A DNA stretch of 64,000 nt from Chaunax sp. Z400 (taxonomy: Eukaryota > Chordata > Actinopteri > Lophiiformes > Chaunacidae). Each line of letters starts with the position of its first letter. The first letter of the stretch is position 1. A program made the position numbers and the translations under genes. A model generated the notes under the pieces. It did no database searches, was not told the DNA's origin, and worked only from the letters and a program-made list of their open reading frames with translations. The stretch spans positions 17,236,018 through 17,300,017 of the forward strand of contig CM075197.1 of NCBI GenBank assembly GCA_037577475.1. The letters run 5' to 3'. Positions 49,759 through 63,814 of this stretch are shown here, one piece after another.

Positions 49759-50796
49759 CTGGAAAATACAGAGAGTGGAGAAAATATGAGCATGTATTGG
49801 AGGGAGAGAGGGGGAGGGACAGGGTTATGAGTACGGATAAATTTAATTCACCATCCAACCAGCCAGTCAGAGGGATTAAGCCTGACAGTGCAAACCTGTT
49901 CAATGAATCCACCCCATTACTCATGACCTACATTCATACGCTCTCAGGTGTGTCTATAAAATTAAATACATTTAAAAAATAAAATAGAATTATGGAAAAT
50001 TTGGAAAAAACGTTCAACTTCCTTTAAGAAACACGGATCATTAATTGGTACATTATAAACATGCTCACAGAACATTTTCTATTTTTTGCATTTTATCGCC
50101 ATTGAAATCACTGGCATCTCCTGGGACTACTGGGACACATCGTTTGGGAATCTTTTCAAAAGTAGTTAGCATGATTATGTCTCTTAAATAATAATTTTCC
50201 TCTTCTTAAATAACAGTTCTTTGCTTAATCTATCATGGTTACAACAAAGATCTTACAGGAGAATAAATAGTTTCTGTTCACCTCAAACACATTGGTTCTT
50301 TTAACGTTTGGATATTATTGATTCAGAACAAAGGGCTGCCATAAAACATGAGGTGAAGGCACAGAGTTGTCACCTTTTGGGCCACTTGATTATTGTAATT
50401 CCAGTATTGCCTTTTAGCTCTGTTTTGGTCTCCTCCAACTCTTGAGGGAAATATTTGTCTCTTTTGCTGCCAAGTGGTCTGTTCACCAGGTATGAGAGCC
50501 GGTAGAGCAAAAAAAACAACAGTAAAGGCTGGATGATCGAACAGCGAGCCGAGTATCGCTATGGGGGAGATTCACACTCAGGTGTAGGTTCAAACCTTTC
50601 ACATTCATACATAGACCGCATTTTAAAAGATTGATTTTGGGTGCTGTAAGTATACAAAATGTCTAGATCTATTTGTATATGAATTTGATTACATATGTAT
50701 AGGTATACATGCAGAAACATGTATATGGATTTACTGTAGACACTGTAGTGCAGCCGTTTTTTTGTAACTGAGGAGGGAAATAGTCAGGAGTTTTAT

Positions 50797-50918
50797 CATC
50801 CATCCATTTTCGGTAATTCCTTGTACTGTGCAGGGTTGCGGGGGGGCTGGAGCCTATCCCAGCCGACATTGGGCGAGAGGCGGGCTACACCTTGGACAAG
50901 TCGCCAGTTCATCACAGG
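50797..50918 (-). repeat. tRNA-derived-type SINE, tail fragment
   Basis: Begins CATCCATCCATTTTCGGTAA and runs through GCTGGAGCCTATCCCAGC to GACAAGTCGCCAGTTCATCA, the reverse complement of the tail and neighbouring part of the repeat seen at 1763-1876. Confidence 0.75.
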
Positions 50919-52511
50919 AAGGACAGCTATAAAATATATTTACAAAAAAATAACCTTTCCCACCTTTCAATATACCTCTTTATTGACACAAACGTTTCTC
51001 ATGAGAATTTTCATCCAAGCCTAATTAGAATCACTTCCCTGTTGGAAAGCAGATCGCAGCCATAAATAACATCCTGTATGTCTCACAAACACATCGACCA
51101 CTGAGCATCTGGCGAGGCCTTCCCCTTCAAATATTGGCTTTCTGATTTTCAGCTCTTGTCGAGCCCTTATTTGGGGCAATTACCGGTGCAGAGACGGAGC
51201 GGCACATCATGCAGCCTGCATGTTTTACAGCATGAGCAAACACTGTATACACAGGTGAGTACACATTATACTTGCCATGCATACACAATTTCCACTTCAC
51301 ACGTGACATTTATTTTATTCTACACTGAGGTCCCTGAGAGCCACCTACTTATCCTTCATTTAACCGTGCTACATCAACGTCTCCCCCCCAGACCCCTCAG
51401 AGGACCTCCCCCTCTCTCCTCCACATATCAGAAAACAGCAATTCATTTGAGAGCGGGTTGACAGGAAGTAGGTCATATTCACACGGAGCTATACCAGATT
51501 GTGAGTCTCCTATGCCACATTCACATACTCCCCCTCTATCTCTTTTTTTGTCCACCCCCACCCCAGTGCGGGAAGTGGGGGTGAGTGCAGATTCAAATCC
51601 CCCAACTGAATCATATCACTAAGCAGCTTTGCAATTCAGACATTTTTCCCTGTTGTTTCCACCCCGACTGTGAATAATGTAAAAATAAAAGCTCTCTCAC
51701 TCTCTTTAAATCCTTGCCTTCTCTGAGTTTTGCTTTGTAACAGAAGCAGCATGGACCATTAGGTTATTACATTCTGAGGGCTCATGTTATCACAGGTCAG
51801 CAGCCAGTCAAGAGAGCAGGGATCCAGATGGGTCTACATGGCTTTTTTTTTTAAATTTGTGATCTAATCTGCCTCACACAATGACAATATATCACACGGT
51901 ATCTCCCAACTTCAACGAGACAAAACAAAATAAGGAAGAGGGAACAGTGAGAAACGGAGTGAACAGTTGACCTAATTTTAAAAACACATATGAAAAATAT
52001 GTTTGGGTGATGACTGAAAGGTGCAGAGTGGATTGTGTGCTAATGGGTCCACTGAGCGTTATGCAGTTGAATAATGACTCCCCCTTAATATGTCAAGGTA
52101 TCAAAAATAGATTCTTTTACTGGCATAGCTGCAAAGAGGAAAAATGTAAGTTGCAGATGCACTAAATGGCAAGACAGATACAGGTGATTTAATTATATCC
52201 TGAATGTATTTACTGTAAACTGTAAGACTGCAACTGTTATATTGTTAATTTAAGTTCATTTTAAATATGGTTTAAGCTAATTTGGGGAATTTTTGCCAAG
52301 TGGGAAAATGATTGGATTTTGGGAATGCGTGTGTGGATGAATATGAAAAGATTTTCCCCAATTTTTTTCTTTCTTTCCCTATTTAGTAACTTTTTTAATT
52401 GTTTGAAATTATTTTAGCCCATTGTAATTTGTTGTTTATACACCTTGGTTGGATTAAACACACATGATATATAAAATGTCTATTATTTATGTGTTTGTTT
52501 GTTTGTTTGTA

Positions 52512-52672
52512 TTTGGATTGAACAAGGCTCACTGTGTCCCCCAGTTTCCATTATTTATGCTAAGCTAGCCTCCCTAGCCATCCAGACATGAAAGTCGTAT
52601 TGATCTCGTCATCTGACTTTCAACAATAAAGCAAACAAACCTATTCTCCTAAATCTATAACTATCCCTTTAA
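52512..52672 (+). repeat. TTAA-ended teleost repeat, copy 1
   Basis: Contains CCCCCAGTTTCCATTATTTA, TGCTAAGCTAGCCT, CCAGACATGAAAGTCGTATT and ends ACTATCCCTTTAA. The layout matches a common fish repeat remembered as CCCCTGTTTCCAGTCTTTAT then GCTAAGCTAA. A second copy follows at 52711. Confidence 0.6.
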
Positions 52673-52710
52673 GGAGTTTTTGTCCTTAGGAATATTTAGA
52701 CTTTTGTATG

Positions 52711-52842
52711 TTCCCCCCCTTTTCAGTATTGTGTTAAACTAAGCTAAGACAAGCTAAGCTAAGTGGCTGCAAGTTCTGGCTCCATATTTACCACACTCAC
52801 CTACCTCAGCAAGAAAACAGACAAGCACGCTTCCCAAAACTG
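52711..52842 (+). repeat. TTAA-ended teleost repeat, copy 2 (truncated)
   Basis: Same order of blocks as 52512-52672: CCCCCCCTTTTCAGTATTGT, CTAAGCTAAG, GGCTCCATATTTACCACACT, CAGCAAGAAAACAGACAAGC, TTCCCAAAACTG. The final TTAA end is missing. Confidence 0.6.
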
Positions 52843-55800
52843 ATTTTAACATTATAAATTATGACTAAAACTTCTTGCATCAGCAGTTGATAAAACAATA
52901 ACCTTAACTTAATCGTTGTATATTATGTTATATACTTGACGATGCAACATGAGTGCGGTTGAAAGAGCATCCAAAAGAAACAAAGAGGATGCTCTCAATA
53001 CTAGACAGCAAAGAGGGAAGGACTTAAGAGTGCTGTAGGAACAGATACCAGCACTCTAGACGTCTTCACACTCTCTGCCTTCACTGTTCTCTTCCCTTGG
53101 CTTCAGTTAAGCTGCTTCAAAAAGCAGTAATTATGGAGAGGAGAGAGCCTGCAGGCAACCTATGCCTGTAATACACAAAAAAAACTCCCTCATCCCTCCT
53201 GGTCTCGGTGAACATTAGTGTACATAAGATTGAACATCTGATGCAGTATGCATGAAAATCTACGAATCTGGGCGTGTGTGTTTATGTGTGTGCGTTTTTG
53301 TGTATTCCCATAGAGAGCACCCCTTCTAAAAAAAAGAAAATCCATATTAGGTTATGCACAAACGCTACATGCTTAACCTAGGGCACGGCCACATAGATTA
53401 CCAATGCAGCACCACTCAGCCTTTTCATTTTATGACTTAGGGAGCTGTTCCAGGAACAATCAATACATCATCATAATAGCTCAAACTTGTGTGTTTAGCT
53501 TTTTCCTCTTCATCAATCTTGAATGCATGGATGGGTAATTACCACTGTGCTTAGGTTTTCCCCTTTCCTTTCTCACAGACGACTCTCCTGTCCTGCTGTA
53601 CCCAGCCGGGTCATTTTCAGCTCCATGGGTTAGAGAAAAGGTCAATAAAGACATCTGCTAAGTTTAAGTATGATCAATGTGTCTCTAAGTCAACAAAGCT
53701 ATTGTAGCACTTCCTCAGAGAGAGTTTATCATCGAAATGTGCTGTGGGATATGACAAAATGCATTTCTGATGATAGAAAAGTGTCTTTAGGATTATTTTT
53801 CGTTTATTTTGCTGTCACACAAATCACACTCTTCACAGCAATATTCTTCATCATTTGGGTGACTTTGCATTCTTCCTCGCAGATGCAGACAGGAAATTTG
53901 CATGAAGGCAACGCAAACAGTCCTGGAGGACAGTGAATGTGACAAAGAACAGATAAAGGGCTACACACAGTCCCTGTAGTCCTTATAATACTGTAGCCTA
54001 GATTTTTTTATTTAAGCTACTTGAGTGTATGGACAGTAGGAAACACATTTTGGTGTTCGTGGTAATGCAACTTGTTTAACACTTATGATACATAATATTA
54101 GGCATTAGTCATTTTACCTGAGACATACTTACTGATGTCTTCTTTCAAGATACCGTTAAACTGATGTTGACTCATACAAAAGTATGAATTTTGTCATCAA
54201 AAGAAAACATTCTCATTCTCATGTGTTGTTTTCAACTAACTCCTCATCAATCGTTTTGTGGTATTCTGTTTATTTGTCTGTGCAATGCACAGCGGTAGCA
54301 TGTCTTAAATAACAATTTAAATGGTAAGCTGCTGACACAGCTGTAGTGTGAGCCTGTGCTCACAGAAATGAATGAATGCTCACATTTTTATCATGACTGT
54401 TGTCCTTATATGTATCAGGACTCTAACCAGCAAAGACAAAATGAGGAGTTTGTACCAGACAGGGGAACACTTCTATCGCATGAACGTGGTTATAATCAAA
54501 TATGAATGAAGCGACTTTTTTTTATTTGCCAAGACATAATAGGAAACAGGCCTTTCCATGTAGTCACTTTATATATTTATTCACTGATTTGACAAAAAAT
54601 CGTGTCACGGGTCATGGACCGTGTCGTCAGTGATTTCCTTTTTGTTTTCCTGTGTTTTCCTTTCCCCCGTGTTTCCCAGTGCTCCTCTGTCTCTCTCTGT
54701 CCAGTCTTTGTCGAGTCATGTGCTTGGGCTCCGCTCCACAAAGCGTGGTAGGAAAAGTGGGAAGTGAACAGAGCAACTCAGACGTATCTTTTTAAGTGAT
54801 CCTGCTGACAGACAGACGAACTAACATCAGTAAAAACGTAACATAACTGGTGGAGGCAACAAACAAACAAACCTCCTTGGTGGAGGTACGGTAATAACCA
54901 CTGTCACAGTCTTTGTTTGCTGTAAAGCAAAGGACACGACAGAGCTGCTTAGCGCACTAATGGATGAAAACTATTCAAGGTCTTGAATAATACATTCCTG
55001 TTGTGTCCCTCATTCCTGAGCACAGTCCAGAAAGGCAGACAAGAAAGTCATCTGACTAAATGCCTTTGACAGTCATGCCTTTCCAATATCCTTGGCACTG
55101 AGGGTGCTGGAGATGATGATTGAAACCGATACCCCTGTTGTACTGGGTGGTGTCTGATGAGGAGTCAGCTTGTAGAGTCAAGAAACTAGCATGAGATTAT
55201 CCCGAGCCAATTTTTAGTGAAGGTCTTATCGTTGCATGTGAATTCAGTTTGGAGTAGGAAATTGAAAGCTCTCCCTCGTGATGCATTCAAGGACACTCTG
55301 GTGCCAGAGTTCTAGGAGTCCACTGCATTCCGAGCTGGGACAACGCAGTGTGATTTTATTCATCTTGCGTTTCACGTTTCCAGCCTCAGCTTCTACCAAA
55401 CGGTTTCATTATGGTTCTCACACTAACCCGCAGTCTTTTTTCTTTATAAAGTTTTAAACAAAATTCTTCAGAAATTCTCAGAATTGTTGACACTATGAGG
55501 TAGAATTTTTTTCAGTTCAGTTCAAGGAGTAGGTAGAAATAAAAATGATTGAGCAGCAGATACCACAGTAATATTAAAACAAGCTTTCACTGAAATGTTC
55601 AACATCAAACCTCAGAAAAACTGGTGGCACAATTCTAAAATCAGCAACTATTTCAGTTTTAATAATAATTTTGACAAATCAAGTTTTAGACATTACAGGA
55701 ATGCATTGTTGACGACATCACTGAATCTAAATGAATGAATCAACTTGCACTGTGCCTTTAGAAACAGCGTCCTTGTTGCCAACCATGGAGGGTCAGTAGT

Positions 55801-56353
55801 CACTGAGCTAAAACGCTGAAAGTCATTGAGCTCCACTCCTGGCTAAAAACTCAACAGAAGTTGGGACGATCCTCGCTGAAATGATAATGACAGAAAACTA
55901 ACAGCAAAGAGGGTCAGCGAAACACTTCCTGGTTTTCACCAGGCTTGCAGCCGAACAATGGAAGGGATGTCTGCTGTGATTAGGAGCACTGGGCAGGTCT
56001 TTGCAACGATGGTGAACTCGTGAACACGAAGGGGGGCAGAGGCCATTCCCACCACAAGCTAATTAGGGAGCACTTACACAAGTTAATAACACAGTGTGGC
56101 GTGGCTGCTACAAATATGTGCAAGACAGCTGAATTAAGAGTGAAGTAAGAAAGCCAGGCAAATGTGTCAGAACCAGTGAGACGCTGAAACACAACTTAAG
56201 GTCTTCATGTTCACATTCACTTCATTATATAATAAACTCTGTCTGTGTAATCTGTGTAACACTGAGGTGAAAATAAGACGCCTACATCTGATTCGACAGA
56301 ATCCTCTCATCAGATAAGCCCTTTCGTTTTTATTTTATGAAAGAAATACATAC

Positions 56354-56384
56354 CGCATCGCCTTTTCCTCTCCCCAGCTTCCAT
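56354..56384 (-). CDS. cyth3: Candidate first coding exon of cyth3 (tentative)
   Basis: Minus strand: an ATG opens MEAGERKRRC plus one base, followed by a GTATGT donor. The extra G supplies exactly the base needed to make the Val codon that opens the first confirmed exon, giving C-V-P-E-D-L. A second in-frame ATG lies 12 bases upstream. Phase match alone occurs by chance often, and mammalian cytohesin-3 starts with an acidic, Gly-rich peptide instead. The true first exon may lie beyond 64000. Confidence 0.3.
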
Positions 56385-59300
56385 GATGACTGACATTCCA
56401 TTAGCAGATGTGTCCGTATCCTTGTGGTGGTCAGTAGTGTCAGTACTGTAGCAGGCTGCTAAGAGTGGCACAGTTAAAGTGCTTTTAGCAGCTTATTTCC
56501 CGCTCATGTAAGCTGAAACTGTGGCAGGTAGGTGTGTGGTAATTGTTTTACCCCCTTCGGCATTACACCTACTCACAGCTCTCAAGCATGCAGAGACACT
56601 CAGGAGCTCACACTGCAAATAAACACAACACACACACAGGCAAACTTCGGACAGCTTCTGTCTCTTGACAAATGACAGCAGTAGTACGGAAATAGCTAAT
56701 ATTACTCTTACTGCAACTGCCCAGTCTGGTCCGGTTGGACGCTTGCTACACTGCAAATTGTTCTGTATTTGCCAAGAGTTAAAAACATGAGATTGATTAT
56801 GCTGCTAAGTCGGTTTATTATCTTATCTACTCATTTCTAGACTGAAGCAACTCCTTTTAAGATGCATGACAGACAATTCCACTAGCATTAAGCCATTTCC
56901 CCTCAAATTCAGTGTTTATTTCTTGTATTTTAGCTCCTTTTTTGCAGGGTATACACCACGTTTCATCTCATACTTTCTTTCTTATTTCTTTCTGGCGCTT
57001 TCTCCCACTTCAGACAAAGCGCTCCGTCGGCTCCTGGCCACATTTTATCTGGTGAACATCCATCTCACACTCCTAATAAAGCAATCCCAAGGGCAACGAG
57101 CCTTGTCACAATTTCAGAAAGACTCCTCTATATTAACTACTATGGTGAATGTGTTTCGGCCTGCATATCAGATGTGCAGCAACAGAGTAAATTCATTTGA
57201 AATATCGTCCACTCATCTGAGAGCATTAGCTACAACCTTAATGAGGCTGAGGTTGCAGACACTAAAGGCCATAGTGCGTAAGCTGCTGTTCACTTTACTG
57301 AATCACTTTAATAAAAGCCCTATTCTGAGGTTTCACAATCATTTCTTACTATTGCAATCATTAGATGTGCATCTATGACCCCTTTACTTCTTGTATATAG
57401 TATGTAGTGACTCAGGAATGTCCACTGTACGCTGCAATACAATGCATCAAACTGTATAGTCTGGAGTACAACGTTGATATAAAGAAACCTTATCTACTGA
57501 GCTTCTCTGCTCTAATTTCAGAGAAACACAGACCGGCCAAAAGCTTACCATCCATTATGGTACCTCACTTCCAAAAAGTTCCTCCTGCACATTAATTAAG
57601 ACTGACAAGCTTGGGACAGTTTTCCATTCCTCATGATGCTGGCTTTAATAATATTGTTTCATGCACACATAAGAAATGATGACTTGCGTCTTTTGTTTCA
57701 TCAGTAAAACAAATGTCCGTAATGGAATTTCATGACCAGACAAACCAAGCAACCGTACATTTTAATTTTCTCTTAGACGAAAGTTTTTAAAGTAGACCAT
57801 CACTCAACCTTTTATTTTTCCAGTCAGACTTCTTAATATTCCGCTCTCCATTTTCTTTTCAGGTAAACTCTCCCACTGCTAATTAAGAGTGCTTGTCGTA
57901 GAGGAAGAAAGATCAATAAAAGACTCGATAGTCATATCAGTGTGTGGCTGTACAAGGTGGTGCTTTGAGCTTACTGCATACGTCAGCATGTAAAAATGCT
58001 TACAGTAATAGTGCTAACATGCTATTAAGAAGGTGTAACCTTTACCATCCACTGTTTGTTTGCCTTACTGGCTTACTGAATGTCTTCAAAGTCCGAAGCA
58101 GCCACTTGTTGTTATCTCTCATCTCAGAAGAGACGTCTACAACATTTCCTTTATGAAAATTAGATTACAACACATAATAAGAGGTTACATCAAACATAGC
58201 ATGGCTGTTTGATTCCTCTAATCCTCAAAGAGCGTATAACGCAATCCTTTGAAGCAAGACAGTCCCGTCACTGATCCCACGAGTCTCAGTCTCTTATTCA
58301 TAAACGGCATTTGCCAAATTTCACTCTTCCCTTTGGATCTGCAAAACAGGCTCTGATTGGTTTATTTTTACACCATCATATGTCATGATCCTCTTATAAA
58401 TTAGCGAAGTGGTTTTGACATCTGGATCCTTTTTTTACTCTTTAAATCCCTTCTTAATCACAAGCGTGATAGCGACCACAGAGGATCTTTCATTCTGATT
58501 GTTAATATTACCTCAAACGTCATTTCCTCACTAGGAATGCACTGAATTATACTTTGGCACATTCTTACTGAAACTGATTTCTTACACAGTTAAGCATTTT
58601 TTTGCAACTGATAATCCATCAGCTCATCTGTCGACTGCAGAAACTGACACCGTTTTATCTTATCATCAAGTCTACATCCTGCAAAGACTTTTGTATTTTT
58701 TCCAAAGACAGAGCAAAGAAATTTGAGAGGAAGATGGTGATTATGACATTAACAAATAAACACCTTGTAGGTCGACAGTGAGAGTGAAGGTGTGCTCGAG
58801 ATAAGCCTCATCACTGCTTTATTTTGTCTTTCAATTTTATATAATCTCACATTCAGTCTAGACAGGGGCTTTCCTAATTGAACAAGGATGCGGTGGAGCA
58901 GTGCTTTACACAATAGCCTATACACCTACTGAGGAGGCCTCACTAAGCCTTAAAGAATGCTCTCTTATCTGAGCGTACAGTCAGATCTGTTGAGATGACA
59001 ACCATGGTCATAATAACAACTTAACCAGCATGCACTGCTCACAGGACAGTCTGAACACTTGGTAAAGCAGTTTGCAACACTTTAAAATGATTGTATAAAC
59101 CTGATAGAGGGTAAAGAGCCAGAGAACAGGGATCAATCTTACCAAAGGAGTTGGAGGATAATTCTTAGAGGCTCAAAGATACTTAATAAAGTAGGGGAAA
59201 AGAAGAAAATGTGGCATGTTGTTTTACTAATCATTGCTTCAGTCTTGTGAAATAGACGGATAGTCCTGAAAAAAATCAGAGAAAGTAAAACTGTAATTTT

Positions 59301-62300
59301 ATTAAACTGCTCATAGTGGTGTTCAAAACTGTGATAAGTTGTCATTAAGAGGCCCTGGATTGTCTTAAAGGGCATCAAAGCAATTAAAATGTGCAAACAG
59401 ACCGCACTTTCGCCCACGAGGATAGCCTATCATAGTTTAGCATCCAGAACTGGTATTGCAGGCCTGTCAAGCTTTTGACTTCTCCACAAAGTGTAATGTT
59501 TGTTTGCTCTAACAGAAGTTGCAAATGTTTGCATGCCATCCTAACTAGCTTACTTAGCTGCCTGCATTAGAAAGCCAGCATTACTTCCAAGTCCGCAGTC
59601 CATATGACATAATGTATTATTTGTTTATCTAGTATATTTTGATCTACACAATCCACAACAAGCATAAACATGATTGTTAGTATACCTACTTTGTTTCATT
59701 TTCTCAAGATTTGAGCTATGTACCATCTATATAAAAAATAAATACAAACTGTTAGGTGAATGATCAGATGTCTCTCAATTAAATATCTTTAAGTTTTAAA
59801 ATCAGATTTAAAACAAACTTCATAATGAACTAGATGTGTTTGTACGGTTCCAGAGAATGATATAAAATGTAAAATTATTTAAGTTAGTGTTTTGTATCAT
59901 GGTTGCTTTTGAAATGCAAAATAAAGTCACCTCTTTAAAATGATCAACTAGTGAGGATGCTGAATATTTGTCTGGAACATGCTACTTTAACCTCAGTCTT
60001 TTAGCACCGTGTAGCCATCAAGTTTAGCTATCAAGTGCATATTTTAGACCCCTTCTCAAATGAGCGCAATCGAACTCATGCAGCTCATTTAGCGCAGATG
60101 CAGCTGTCATTTCAGCCATCAAAATCAATTCTGCTACATATGAGAAGCTTCGATCTCACTTTGGCTGAAATCAACAACCAATTGTTTTGAAAATAAATAG
60201 CAATCTCATGTCAAACTGTACCAGGAGAGAACAATGTATTTTCCTCCAGAAACTCTGACCAGGGCCTCTCACCCGCCTACAGTCTGGTACTGAGGTACAG
60301 ACAAGCAGAACCCACACATGATGGAGAGTCAAAGACTACAGAGGAGGCAGCAGTACAGGCTTATATTGGGTTAGGGCCTTAAATCTGGACAAGAGTAAAG
60401 AGAGGGAGGCAGAAAGATGACAAGACGATCAGGCAGCCAAGTATGACTCCACTTCTGCTTCTGTTGTTCAAAGACAGCAGGACAGAGCGGAAGTAGATGA
60501 GGAGGAGGTAGGAGGAAAAAAGGGTCTTAACACCTGACCCCGGATTCCTTTATTACACAAAATATGTGGTTTTACCATATTTTGAGCCTCTATATGCCTC
60601 CTATCTTGAATCTCACTGGTTGAGCACTGGTTAGAGATAAACATCAGTTCTTAATTTTTGCATCATCTCCACAGAGAAGCAGACTTGTTTTTTTTCCTAA
60701 AGAAGCAAATGACAGTCAGATTTCACCATCTGGGATGACCTTGTTAGCAGAGCCCTTGTGGCACTGATGATCACATTCACTGAACACAAAAACATATATA
60801 CTGCTATAGCAGGGATGTGTTCAGAGTGGTGCAAAGCGTTGGACTATAGGACTTTGACACCAGATATCAGGACTCACATCACTGGTTAAGGTTTGGGATG
60901 ACAGTTTTGTCCTGTGTGATGTTACTTGTTTTTTTCCAAGAATACAATCTTTCTCTTAACCACATCTAAATTTACCACAAGCAGATATCTGGGAAAAATA
61001 CTTTTGTCGACAAACTTTTGCAGAAATTAAAATGTTTCCTCATTGCTTTAAAGATTATTGACGTCAAATTGTAGCATATAAATATAATTTATGGAGATTG
61101 GGTTGAGACATTTGTAAGTGTAAGTAGCTAAATGAACAAGACCAGGAAAGAGTTAATGAACCCTCACCATGGAAACATGAATGACAATGAATCAATACTC
61201 AGTCAATACCCAATTAGGCCTATTTTAGAATTTTCTTTAAATTGATTAAGATCAATTTGACAAGGGTCAAAATCAACCAAACAATACAAAGGCAGCCCTC
61301 CTTGAATCTATATTTTTACAGTGTATGACAGCATGTGATGAGATTTATTACCTGAGGATGCAGTTTCCCTCAGATGAATGGACTTTTATACTGACTTTCA
61401 GCTCTAAAAAAAAAACGTCATACCTTATGAGCTCAGCAACCAACAGCCAACACACACAATTAACAACTAACTGGTGAAAACAGTGGAGCATTTAGAAGCT
61501 CAAGAGCCAGATATTTTCATCAGGAGTTGGTAGAGACCATAAAACAGAGCTAAAACAGAGAGTATATTGACCATGGAGGAGGACAGATGACTCCAAATGA
61601 CTGATACCGTTGCTCTACAACTGCTGGATGTGCAAACAAGCAACTGTTTGGTAGCTAGTTCTCCATATCAACTTAGAAAATGTAGATACCCAGTGTATGT
61701 TTCCACTGCTGTTAAATGTCTAAAATCACCTGTTGCAGGTTTAAGGACACACAACCAAACTACAAAGAGAATTTTCCCTTAAGGAAACAAAATACCTTAA
61801 GTTAAACTTAATATTTGTTTTTGCACAAGACTCCCTTCATAATCAGTGTTTGGAAGATTGGCAAATATGTAATTAAGACTTTGTTGTTACTGCGTACGGT
61901 CCGTACGTACAATTACATAAAGTGTTTTCTGTGTCACACGTATGCATATCAGCTGTTCTAATCTCACCTGAAATGAGCAGATTGGTTTCCTCCTCCTTTA
62001 AGACTCTGGCAGGTAGTGAATATGACAGCTAACTACTTGAGCTAAGCACATGTATATATTCAGCAATGGAACGCTGCAGATGTTTTCAGTGACATTTCCC
62101 TGAGCAGGGGTGAATAATAGTTACTCAATATTACTTTGGTTTAAAGTCTATTTCTGAGGAGATTGATTGTGGATGGATTGCGTCACGTTCCTCAGGACAC
62201 ATTAGATAAAGAAGAGCTCAGAAAAGCTTCTTTTTTTTTTCTTCTTCTTTTTTTTTTAGTTAGGCTCACTGCATGATGGGAATTCAGCAAGACAGAGGTC

Positions 62301-62389
62301 AACAAAGAGATTAAATGCATGTGTGAAGGAACCTGTGCCCAGCAGCCACTGGAAATCACTCACCCTCTGACATACCCTCAGGCCATTTT

Positions 62390-62391
<2 letters not shown>

Positions 62392-62462
<71 letters not shown>
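62392..62462. repeat. (GT)35 microsatellite
   Basis: Perfect GT run in the region upstream of cyth3. Confidence 0.97.
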
Positions 62463-62464
<2 letters not shown>

Positions 62465-63240
62465 TCACAGCTGTAGGAGGTGTGTGAAAGCACCTCAATT
62501 ACAGCCATGAGTCGAGCTGTCCTTGTCCCTGTGGAAAGACTTGGTAACCGATGCCCTTGAGGACTTCTCCGGAGCCTGTCGCCCTGACCTGCTCAGTCGA
62601 GGCCGTTCATTTCATATTTCAGTCTTCACTACGGCAACAATAGCCGGCCCATGTCAGAAAACAATTTAACAATTAAAGGGAAACATGCCTAAAAATTTTT
62701 TTTTTTTTAAAACACCGTACTGCAAATCACATGAATCACTGTGTCAGGAATAGAAATCATGAGGGAGGGTATCTTTGTGTATCTCTATGTACAGACTGTA
62801 TTGGTGTGTGTGTCTATGTCCAGTTTACCTCCAGTAGGGAAGTGACAGTGAGCGGCCAGAGCCTCTGACCTATAATCCCCTGACTGTCATCTGTATCCCT
62901 CCTCACTTGATCTCTTCCATTTGTGTACGTATTGCATAGGACCTGCAGCCCACAATAATCCTCATGCGTGCACACCACATAAAGAGATGCACAATTATAC
63001 ACACACACTCACACACACAATCACACATATGCCTCCACAAGTGAAATAGTGAAGTAGAGAAGACTGAGGCACACACAGCTGCACTGAGCCTTGCACCACT
63101 AACCTACTTTGAGAATCAGAATGCAGCATCTGCTTCCCTATCAGTCCCACTTTGAATCTGTGCCACAGCTGCATGTCTCATCTCCATCGCTCTCTTCTAA
63201 ACATGCACAAATCAACTTACTATGCAAACACACAGTCACA

Positions 63241-63288
63241 AACACACACACACACACTTATATACATATATATATATATACACACACT
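63241..63288. repeat. Compound (CA)n(TA)n(CA)n repeat
   Basis: CA run, then TATACATATATATATATA, then CACACA. Confidence 0.93.
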
Positions 63289-63768
63289 GACAGGTTGTAC
63301 AAAAGCCCCTGTGTCACATGGACATCCAGCTGTGCTGTTTTGTAGCCTTTGTCTGTGACAAATGGAGCACAGGTGTCATTCTGAATAGCATAGAGCTGTT
63401 GATAGGGAATATGGATGGAGAGACTACAACTGCTTACAACCTCAGCCTGTTTCACAGCACCGGCAGCGCAGTCACAGCTCATCCGCTCTCCCCATGAAAG
63501 AAGGATGAATTTTGCATGATGCAGCAGCATCTTAGCAAAAACGGGAGTGGGGGTAGGGGTGGAAACATGCCTATTTTGCAGAAGAAGAAAAAAGAAAAAA
63601 AGACTGAGGATATGCTGTACTTTACTGATACATTGACCCCCCGCCTAAGTAAGTCAAAGAATAATACAAACCCATTCAAGTAGGGCCGGCATTGCAGTGG
63701 CAGTGCCAGGGGCCCCAGCGGAGAGACAAGAGCCGTAAGAGGCTGGAGGCTGGCCAGACGCTCTCTGC

Positions 63769-63814
63769 GCACACACACACTGACACACACACACAGACAC
63801 ACATGCACACACAC
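63769..63814. repeat. Imperfect (CA)n repeat
   Basis: CA units with TGA, GA and TG interruptions near the right edge of the window. Confidence 0.9.

Noticed and set aside
56866..57378. 170-codon open frame on the + strand, the longest among unassigned frames
   Set aside because: No recognisable domain, a low-complexity hydrophobic start, no exon-like context, and the length is within what AT-leaning 64 kb can give by chance. A protein search with no hit would confirm this; a hit would overturn it.
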